A stretch of DNA of 64,000 nucleotides from Candidatus Poribacteria bacterium (GTDB taxonomy: Bacteria > Poribacteria > WGA-4E > WGA-3G): NCBI GenBank assembly GCA_022819945.1, contig JAJEGI010000163.1, positions 1 through 64,000 of the forward strand, given 5' to 3'. Numbering within the stretch: the first letter of the stretch is position 1; every line of letters starts with the position of its first letter. The translations under genes and the position numbers were made by a program. Below, piece by piece: positions 1-6,024 of this stretch. The notes beneath the pieces are model-generated. The model saw only the letters and a program-made list of their open reading frames with translations, did not search any database and was not told the origin of the DNA.

Positions 1-79
1 GTTGTCAAATCCTTTTATACTGCATCTTAATCTGCTTTTTCGTATTTCAGATTCGCGAGTTCGGTCCCTTCTTTCCTCT

Positions 80-145
80 TTGCTCCAGCGGAGCAATATG
101 TCTATAGAAAAATACACGGCAAACTACCGCACTCCAGCGGAGTGC
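80..145 (-). repeat. Two-hairpin repeat unit (B then A, minus orientation)
   Basis: Two 17-bp palindromes with 7-bp arms and a 3-nt loop: TTGCTCCAGCGGAGCAA at 80-96 and GCACTCCAGCGGAGTGC at 129-145, separated by exactly 32 bp. Read on the minus strand, each hairpin is preceded by ACATA, and the second also by CTATAG. The same 66-bp architecture recurs at 1119, 1897, 2067 and 2323. Confidence 0.9.
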
Positions 146-162
146 TATGTCCATTTCATAAA

Positions 163-438
163 CTACAAGATCGCTTCTAATTCTTCGGTAGAAAAAAACA
201 AAAACAGCGTCATCGCTCTATTATAATCTTCGTCGTCTACCGATTTGAAATGAACGTTGCATCTTGTAGGTTTCGGCCAAGGTGTATCGGGGCGTTCCAT
301 GCGGTGCACATCTCCTAAATATTCATCTGGTGCGATGGTGACCGTGCCGCCGTAAATCACCCGCACGTTCAATACATCGCCTATGCTCATGCGATATTTT
401 TTCATGACGTTATCAATGGTAATTTTATTCTTCCTCAT
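163..438 (-). CDS. Hypothetical protein (91 aa), partner of the HEPN-like gene
   Basis: I do not recognise this family. The reading frame extends further upstream, but the ATG at 438 is preferred because it lies 7 bp after the stop of the upstream gene, giving a tight two-gene operon on the minus strand. The protein is small and mixed in charge, has no membrane segment or signal peptide, and starts with a basic helix-like stretch (RKNKITIDNVMKKYRMS) that could bind nucleic acid. There is no GSxxxGxxxxxxD nucleotidyltransferase motif, so it is not an obvious MNT antitoxin. Position next to a HEPN-like gene suggests an antitoxin or regulator, by context only. Confidence 0.55.
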   Translation of the reverse strand: MRKNKITIDNVMKKYRMSIGDVLNVRVIYGGTVTIAPDEYLGDVHRMERPDTPWPKPTRCNVHFKSVDDEDYNRAMTLFLFFSTEELEAIL

Positions 439-445
439 TGCAGTC

Positions 446-1075
446 CTAATATTCAATTGTGTCGTCAACATCACGGTAAGCGGTGAAACCCATATCATCT
501 TTCCCACTATAATGAATATAGATACACTTCAAAATATTAACGATTGATTCCAAAACACCTGCTATATCATGTATGGTATATCCAAGCTCATGAATGTTGA
601 TTTCTCCATCTACTACATCAAAATCTTTGTGCCCGATAAATTGATCTCTGGCTAGTCGCAGTAGTTTGGTCTTGTTTTCAGCAATTTCTATTAAATCTTC
701 CACCTTCGTTTTTAAATCAGGTTCTAAATCAAGATTGAGAAATTGAAGGACAGATACGGGTTCGTGACGTCCAGGTTTGTCTGTGAGTCTGACTGTTCTT
801 AAGGTCAGAACTTCTGTCCAGAGGGCCAATAAATCAACACGCTTCTTTCGCCCCGTACCTGATAAACGGGTAATGTCCCTTGTATAAGGATGCCCATATA
901 TACCCCATATTCTATAAGCATCTTGAAGTTCTGCGAATACAGCGCAAAAAATGCGTGATAATCCCTCCACGTCTTCAAACAGTTTATCAAATTCTCCACG
1001 GACCGTTTCGTTTTGCTCAATGTCAATTAAAATTAATTGACCAACTCCGGGAACTTTTTCTGGGTCAAAAAACAT
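446..1075 (-). CDS. HEPN-like (AbiU2-type) protein, putative RNase/toxin
   Basis: A 209-aa, largely helical soluble protein. The C-terminal half carries R143-x5-H149 in the string LARDQFIGHKD, which matches the Rx4-6H signature of HEPN ribonucleases and the 'R..xxxHxD' stretch typical of AbiU2-like proteins. A long amphipathic helix follows (about 165-190). HEPN proteins of this type act as RNA-cutting toxins or abortive-infection effectors; that function is inferred from the motif, not shown. It is followed 7 bp later by a 91-aa gene. It sits among dense palindromic repeats and beside a transposase, as expected for an accessory defence gene. Other helical families can contain an Rx5H by chance. 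Confidence 0.55.
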   Translation of the reverse strand: MFFDPEKVPGVGQLILIDIEQNETVRGEFDKLFEDVEGLSRIFCAVFAELQDAYRIWGIYGHPYTRDITRLSGTGRKKRVDLLALWTEVLTLRTVRLTDKPGRHEPVSVLQFLNLDLEPDLKTKVEDLIEIAENKTKLLRLARDQFIGHKDFDVVDGEINIHELGYTIHDIAGVLESIVNILKCIYIHYSGKDDMGFTAYRDVDDTIEY

Positions 1076-1118
1076 ATACTAACTACCTTTCCTAAAGTTT
1101 AGAAAATTTTTACACATA

Positions 1119-1214
1119 GCACTCCGCTGGAGTGCAGTGGGTTGACAATCCGTTTTCTATAGACATATTGCTCCGCTGGAGCAATGCTATAGACATATTG
1201 CTCCGCTGGAGCAA
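1119..1214 (+). repeat. Two-hairpin repeat unit with duplicated second hairpin
   Basis: Palindrome A (GCACTCCGCTGGAGTGC) at 1119-1135, 32 bp, palindrome B (TTGCTCCGCTGGAGCAA) at 1168-1184, then a second B at 1198-1214 with the same CTATAGACATA lead-in. Each hairpin has ACATA immediately 5'. It lies just downstream of the Y1 transposase gene. Confidence 0.9.
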
Positions 1215-1313
1215 GGAGTCTGATCTTTCAGATGCCATTTTCGATGCCTTATGCGTCTGTGTTTATACGTCCGCGTAGCGGAGGGCTATGTACTCAGAAA
1301 TCTGTGCTTTAGG

Positions 1314-1793
1314 TTATTCCTCCGAAGCGGTATCTACGACCGAGTCAAAAACATATTTCAAATCATACGCAACCTCATAATGCTCCAAAAACGCGAGATA
1401 CTCATCTCGGAATGTCTGTTTTGAATGATGGGTCTCCTGATTTTCAATATATGTAGCGATCTTGGGGATCTGGGAATGTGAATAACTGAACGCCCCGTAA
1501 CCTGTTTGCCACGAAAATTGTCCTACCGTCCAACGCTTTTGATTGATAAAGCGCGTCGAATTTACCTTGATATCTTTTACTAAACCGGATAACGTGACAT
1601 TGGGTGTCATTCCGATCAGGATATGGATATGATCTGGCATTGAATTGATTTGAATCAATTTTTGTTTTTTGTTGGTGATGATGCCGGTGATGTATTTGTG
1701 GAGCTCCGGCTTGTGCTCTTTGGGGATAAGTGCGTGTCTACCTTTCACGGAAAACACGATATGCACATAGAGTTGGGTATAAGTATCTGCCAT
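1314..1793 (-). CDS. tnpA: IS200/IS605-family Y1 (HUH) transposase
   Basis: 159 aa, the usual length for a stand-alone IS200-like TnpA. It has the HUH pair H55-I-H57 within SMPDHIHILIG, a basic segment after it, and the catalytic tyrosine Y115 in KIATYIENQE. Enzymes of this family cut single-stranded DNA next to small hairpins using a 5'-phosphotyrosine link. No TnpB accessory gene is present. The gene is bracketed by hairpin repeat units (1119-1214 on its 3' side, 1897-1962 on its 5' side), each hairpin preceded by ACATA, so these hairpins are candidate substrates. Whether it moves only itself, as IS200 does, or the dispersed repeats, as a RAYT does, cannot be told from this window. The ATG at 1793 has only a distant GGAG upstream. 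Confidence 0.93.
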   Translation of the reverse strand: MADTYTQLYVHIVFSVKGRHALIPKEHKPELHKYITGIITNKKQKLIQINSMPDHIHILIGMTPNVTLSGLVKDIKVNSTRFINQKRWTVGQFSWQTGYGAFSYSHSQIPKIATYIENQETHHSKQTFRDEYLAFLEHYEVAYDLKYVFDSVVDTASEE

Positions 1794-1896
1794 AGGTTTT
1801 TATGTGTCTCCAGGGTTTGTTATATTTATGGCGGTAAGTTCCGTATATTATATCTGCATCGCCTATTGTGTGTCAAAAAAGTTGTTAAGGTACATA

Positions 1897-1962
1897 GCAC
1901 TCCGCTGGAGTGCAGCCGATTACGCATGAATATTCTATAGACATATTGCTCCGCTGGAGCAA
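1897..1962 (+). repeat. Two-hairpin repeat unit (A-32-B)
   Basis: GCACTCCGCTGGAGTGC at 1897-1913 and TTGCTCCGCTGGAGCAA at 1946-1962, 32 bp apart, both preceded by ACATA. It is followed by AAGGAGAGCGATTTT, a tail also found after the next two units. Confidence 0.9.
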
Positions 1963-2066
1963 GGAGAGCGATTTTTTAGATGCTTGTTTTCAAGGGGTTG
2001 TGCGTCCATTCGTTCTAACCTCGTTCCGCCAGTGTGGTGTGTTCATATTTGGGTTAAAGTGACATG

Positions 2067-2218
2067 GCACTCCGCTGGAGTGCAGCCGTTTGGCAATCCC
2101 AATTCTATAGACATGTTGCTCCGCTGGAGCAAGGAGAGCGATTTTCGGACATCTTTAAACTTTGCGCGTATAGATTATACGTCTGTTTTGAGACTACCTC
2201 CTCACGCCAGAGGCGTGA
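2067..2218 (+). repeat. Composite repeat: A-32-B plus hairpin C
   Basis: A at 2067-2083, B at 2116-2132 (both preceded by the variant ACATG), then hairpin C (TCACGCCAGAGGCGTGA) at 2202-2218, 69 bp after B. A short TTGCTTCGCAGTGAGAATAG tail follows C. The 2323 unit repeats this A-B-tail-C order. Confidence 0.85.
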
Positions 2219-2322
2219 TATTGCTTCGCAGTGAGAATAGAAGGAGTGCTATGTCTTGGATCCGGTGTGTAAAACTTTTGGCGACGTATTGATTTTTTCT
2301 AAAGTAGATGTTTTTTTACATA

Positions 2323-2530
2323 GCACTCCGCTGGAGTGCAGTCAGTTAGCAATCCGTTTTCTATAGACATATTGCTCCGCCGGAGCAAGGAGAGCGATTT
2401 TCGGACATCCATTTTCAACACTTCGCGCCTATAGGTTACATGCCCGTTCAGAGGTTTCCCTTCCTCACGCCAGAGGCGTGATGTGTTTATAGAAACATGT
2501 TGTGGATATTTTCTCACGCCAGAGGCGTGA
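2323..2530 (+). repeat. Composite repeat: A-32-B then two C hairpins
   Basis: A at 2323-2339, B at 2372-2388 (loop GCC instead of GCT), then C at 2465-2481 and 2514-2530. The A-B spacing is again 32 bp and the tail after B (AAGGAGAGCGATTTTCGGAC) matches the 2067 unit. Confidence 0.85.
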
Positions 2531-2573
2531 TATTGCTTCGCAGCGAGAATAGAAACAGGTTGTAGATATTTCC

Positions 2574-2640
2574 TCACGCCAGAGGCGTGATATGTCTATA
2601 GAAAAAACGGATCGAAGTCCAACGCACTCCAGCGGAGTGC
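2574..2640 (-). repeat. Two-hairpin repeat unit with hairpin C (A-33-C, minus orientation)
   Basis: TCACGCCAGAGGCGTGA at 2574-2590 and GCACTCCAGCGGAGTGC at 2624-2640, 33 bp apart. On the minus strand this reads A then C, with CTATAGACATA just before C, so C replaces B in an otherwise identical unit. Confidence 0.85.
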
Positions 2641-2661
2641 TATGTACGGCAGCATCACATA

Positions 2662-2819
2662 TTGCTTCGCTGGAGCAAGGAGACTAATTTTCAAATGCCA
2701 TTTTCGATGCCTTATATGTGTCTGTGTTTATACGTCCGTGTAGATGAACCTCCTCACGCCAGAGGCGTGATATGTCTATAGAGATAGGCTGCGGCCCTTC
2801 TTGCACTCCAGCGGAGTGC
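2662..2819. repeat. Composite repeat: imperfect B, then C-32-A
   Basis: Imperfect hairpin TTGCTTCGCTGGAGCAA at 2662-2678, C at 2754-2770 and A (minus orientation) at 2803-2819. C and A are 32 bp apart. The 2690-2745 stretch repeats 1222-1273 (shared core ATTTTCGATGCCTTAT), showing that longer blocks have been copied as well as the hairpins. Confidence 0.8.
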
Positions 2820-2842
2820 TATGTCTGAAAAATGTTCAAAGT

Positions 2843-3961
2843 TTAGTTCTGTAAAGAATTGGATATTGTTTCATTTACCCATCCTTCAAAATTCAGTGAT
2901 TGATGTTGTGAAAGGTATTCTTCAGGTTTCATTACTTTAATGCCAAAATCTTCAAATGCTTTTTTAAAATGTAAGACTCTACCATCCCACGTGAGAAAAT
3001 AATTTCTATCATATCTATAATGTGTGTGAATATGGTCCCAGTCACGCCAATCTGGACGTTTATCTTTGTTCATGTGATTGAATTCATCAGAGTTTTCAAT
3101 TGATCCGATAAAATTCACGAATTCAGTAATACCTATTGTGTCAGTGCCGGCCTCCCAATTGTTAAGGCGCATAACTGCACCAATTTCACGGATTAATAGG
3201 TTCGGAAGATCGTTAATTTCGGTAGTTGATGATCGTTTTAGCAAATCATCGCGAATTCGCCGTGTTACTGCCATATCAATTTCAAATTTTTTACCGAGTT
3301 CTAATAATTTTTCCACATATTCAACTTTATCTTGATTATCCCACCATTCTATTACCACGTTTGTATCAAATGTCACGGTTGGTGGTTTAAAAATATCGTC
3401 TATTAATACCATCCCATTTGACTCGACATAGATAGACATCTGTGCTCCATACCGACTGGGAGCATAGACAAAGATTCGTATGTTGGGTCGAGTAGTTTGG
3501 CCTTCAGGAATATTTTCATTTATCCAGGTAAGGTAGTGGTTCAGCGTCCCTTTGCCAACAGTAAACTCGTAATCCTCCTCTATTTGATCCAATTTTTTAA
3601 TTTCCGATAAAGAGGTAAAAGAAGGACCAGAAATTAATTCAGCAGGTGTGATTGGCTGACCAAGTTCCTTTTCTATTTGGGAATATATATCTTTGAGCGC
3701 AATATCCTTAACTTGCCTGTGATACTCTAACTTAATTCCATCACGTTGTTTTCTTGCTAATGTTATTGAAATTTGAATATCATTCCATTTAATAATTTTG
3801 GCATTCATGAGTTCCGGGTTCTGATCTTTGAGTTGTGCTAATAATTTTTGCGATGATTCTTGGATGGCAGATTTAAACTCAGCATGCTCTTGCTCAAGTT
3901 CTGCCTCAAGCTCTTCAATCGGAAAATCCGGAAATTCAGGTGTTGAAAAAAAATTAGTCAT
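2843..3961 (-). CDS. PIN-domain protein with N-terminal coiled-coil region
   Basis: 372 aa. Residues 15-130 are charged and helical, probably coiled coil. From about residue 195 there is a PIN-like nuclease fold: TFDTNVV with D199 as the first acidic residue, WDHIHTHYRYDRN (D309, D318) and YFLTWDG with D326, the usual late-strand Asp. PIN domains cut RNA in toxin-antitoxin, rRNA-processing or defence settings; the large N-terminal part makes this unlike a VapC toxin. No antitoxin-sized gene is adjacent. The ATG at 3961 is supported by AGGAGG at 3967-3972. A MITE abuts that ribosome site directly, so native upstream promoter DNA has been separated from the gene. Confidence 0.7.
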   Translation of the reverse strand: MTNFFSTPEFPDFPIEELEAELEQEHAEFKSAIQESSQKLLAQLKDQNPELMNAKIIKWNDIQISITLARKQRDGIKLEYHRQVKDIALKDIYSQIEKELGQPITPAELISGPSFTSLSEIKKLDQIEEDYEFTVGKGTLNHYLTWINENIPEGQTTRPNIRIFVYAPSRYGAQMSIYVESNGMVLIDDIFKPPTVTFDTNVVIEWWDNQDKVEYVEKLLELGKKFEIDMAVTRRIRDDLLKRSSTTEINDLPNLLIREIGAVMRLNNWEAGTDTIGITEFVNFIGSIENSDEFNHMNKDKRPDWRDWDHIHTHYRYDRNYFLTWDGRVLHFKKAFEDFGIKVMKPEEYLSQHQSLNFEGWVNETISNSLQN

Positions 3962-3972
3962 CGTAACCTCCT

Positions 3973-4095
3973 ATTATAGTAAAGCCCCTAATTACTTGAA
4001 CACCGAAAGAATGGCGGGGTTACAAACCCCGCCTGCAAGGAACAGGGGTTCTGTGTTTCCGAGAGTGTTCACATATCTTCGGGCTTTACTATAAT
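3973..4095. mobile_element. MITE, 123 bp, perfect 15-bp terminal inverted repeats
   Basis: Left end ATTATAGTAAAGCCC (3973-3987) is the exact inverse of the right end at 4081-4095. The interior has a second palindrome (GGCGGGGTT..AACCCCGCC) and no coding sequence. Related copies are at 25055-25183 and, as a left end only, at 21622-21636. It ends directly at the Shine-Dalgarno sequence of the PIN gene. The inner end reads TACTATAAT toward that gene and might act as a -10 box. Confidence 0.85.
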
Positions 4096-4125
4096 AACCC
4101 AAGTTGCCATCTATTTACTTACATA

Positions 4126-4203
4126 GCACTCCGCTGGAGTGCAAGAGGTTAAATATGCTGTTTTCTATTCTCACTGCGAAGCAATACCACCCCTCCGGGG
4201 TGG
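4126..4203 (+). repeat. Hairpin A with hairpin D, 44 bp apart
   Basis: GCACTCCGCTGGAGTGC at 4126-4142 preceded by ACATA, then a 17-bp palindrome of a different arm class, CCACCCCTCCGGGGTGG, at 4187-4203. The spacer holds TTTTCTATTCTCACTGCGAA, a variant of the usual lead-in with an inserted partial hairpin, which explains the longer gap. Confidence 0.75.
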
Positions 4204-4845
4204 GGAAATGTCTGAAAACTTTCTTGAAATACGCAGAAATACCCAAGCAAAAACACCAAAATGTGTTATAGTAACGCCTTGTGCTAATTAGAATTTTCAT
4301 GCGAGGACGAGTTTTTTTAGTTCCAAATGTTCATAGTAATTTCTCTCTTCTAATTTATTTGCTTTTCTGGCTGAGATTATGTGAGTTACATTTTCAGATC
4401 GGCATGGACTTTGAATTTTTAGTGCTTACTCGCTATGAGTTGGTCATAAAGGCACTTTAATTTTTTTTGTACGCAAAAATCTGCGTTGTATATTTTTTTC
4501 CGCTGGGTTAGGGTGTGCCGGTTAATGGTTTCGTTTTAACTGTGCCTCCGTTCTCTCCTCCTTCTGTTCGAGGAAGGGTTATTTTCGTGTTTTTGACTGA
4601 TTAATATAATTAAATTAGTATGTATATACTAACATATATAATGTGGTCAGTCAACTTTATGTTTTATTTAGGATGGAGGCAAACGCTATATGTTTTGTAG
4701 ATAGCGATCATAGTGTGTTTAGAAGTTCATATCTGTTTTATAATCACTTTTTTGAAGTCTTCAAGGTTTCTACGTAGAATCCGGTAACGTTCTGTTTATG
4801 TGAAATAATAGTTTACATAAAGTTATTTAGCACAAGTCGTTATCT
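4204..4845. other. AT-rich intergenic stretch, no gene seen
   Basis: No convincing reading frame on either strand. 4230-4256 carries the dispersed string ACCCAAGCAAAAAC also seen near 22028, 32570 and 58435. An imperfect palindrome TTAGTATGTATATACTAA (4615-4632) lies in the most AT-rich part. No terminator for hsdS is obvious. Confidence 0.6.
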
Positions 4846-6024
4846 CTATTCATTTCCATGTTTCAACAACCGCACCTGTCCCGTGAGGAGCTGCTGCATC
4901 ATGCCTTGTTTGATGGCGACGGTTTTGTCTCTGCGTTGCGCCAGTGCGGTGATCTCGGCATCCATATCGGTGAGGACAGCGGCGATGGCGCGTTGTTCTA
5001 CAACATCCTTTGGTATAGAAAAAGTGAAAGTTTGAAAGGTCGGCAGACGTAACGAATCGACCGTTGCTTTCACCGTGTTTTGCATAGCGTGTCTGCCAAA
5101 TTGTAAAACCATGATATAGTAGATTAATTTTCCAAACACACCATCAACGAATTGATTGATCATGTAAACCCGTTGATGACAGTCAAAACGACCATTGATA
5201 TAGTGAAAAATGTTTTCAATGCCGCCTTCACCTGGAACGAGAATCGCTTCACCGTCAAAGCAATAACTATTAATTCGTTCAACAATTGCCGAGCGAACGA
5301 ATAATGGATATTGTCCATTTTCATCTTTGTCTTCGTTGTTTTTACTACCTGTTTTTATGGTAGCAATATCTCCTAAGCGCTTGGTTTTCCATGTCCCGCT
5401 GAAGCCCGGTAGGCGCGTTTTGCTGGTGAGGAGTTGCTGCATGGTGGCTTGTTTGATTGCACGTTTCTTGGCGATGAGTGCGTCCAATGCGTTGATTAAT
5501 CCATCTACATCTGACAAGACTTCAGCAATAGCGTTTTGTTCTATAATAGGCGGAAGTTCTATCTCCACCTGAGCCAAATTATTGATATAGATATGAACAA
5601 CCGCGTCACCTTGCCCCAAACGAGCCTTCTGTGCAGACACTATTGGAGAATTCATCAAATGACCGAGGTAAACAGAGTTTTGCCCTGATGGTGTCAACAC
5701 GATAACATCCCCGCCAGCGTATGCTTGTTCTTCACCAAGATATGCCGCACAGCGACCTATTTCCTCTGCAGTTTCACCTGACCCCGCGAATAAAAGATCT
5801 CCTGTCTTGATTGGTAGTGCAGTTTCAGCGACATCTGGCGGTATCCGTGATGCTACCTTCAAAATGTAGTCTTGGTATCGTGTATACAGTTCTCCATAGC
5901 GAATACATGGCACACCTTCATCGGTTACATCATCGCGCTTTATCCCACGCCCTTTGGAAAAGGAACCAAGTTCCTTTAACTGCTTTGTTTCCCATTTTCC
6001 ACTAAACCTTTGCCGATTACTCAT
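4846..6024 (-). CDS. hsdS: Type I restriction-modification specificity subunit HsdS
   Basis: 392 aa with the classic two-half layout: target recognition domain 1 (about 10-165), a helical conserved spacer ending in KKRAIKQATMQQLLT, target recognition domain 2 (about 210-360) and a second copy of the helical motif (KTVAIKQGMMQQLLTGQVRL). HsdS sets which bipartite DNA site the complex methylates or cuts. Its start overlaps the end of hsdM by 8 bp, so the two are co-translated. Both repeats are full length. No hsdR follows; the DNA after it is AT-rich and non-coding, so cleavage activity would need a subunit encoded elsewhere. Confidence 0.95.
   Translation of the reverse strand: MSNRQRFSGKWETKQLKELGSFSKGRGIKRDDVTDEGVPCIRYGELYTRYQDYILKVASRIPPDVAETALPIKTGDLLFAGSGETAEEIGRCAAYLGEEQAYAGGDVIVLTPSGQNSVYLGHLMNSPIVSAQKARLGQGDAVVHIYINNLAQVEIELPPIIEQNAIAEVLSDVDGLINALDALIAKKRAIKQATMQQLLTSKTRLPGFSGTWKTKRLGDIATIKTGSKNNEDKDENGQYPLFVRSAIVERINSYCFDGEAILVPGEGGIENIFHYINGRFDCHQRVYMINQFVDGVFGKLIYYIMVLQFGRHAMQNTVKATVDSLRLPTFQTFTFSIPKDVVEQRAIAAVLTDMDAEITALAQRRDKTVAIKQGMMQQLLTGQVRLLKHGNE

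Noticed and set aside
1650..2292. Plus-strand frames of 96 and 102 codons across the repeat region
   Set aside because: They run through tnpA antisense and the hairpin repeats; translations follow the repeats.
2299..2577. 92-codon minus frame in the repeat block
   Set aside because: Built from hairpins B and C and their tails; no start signal.
80..2819. CRISPR-like array (palindromic repeats with 32-bp spacing)
   Set aside because: The 32-bp stretches are partly conserved (CTATAGACATA), hairpin classes alternate, orientation varies and there is no cas gene. It is a dispersed repeat, not an array with unique spacers.
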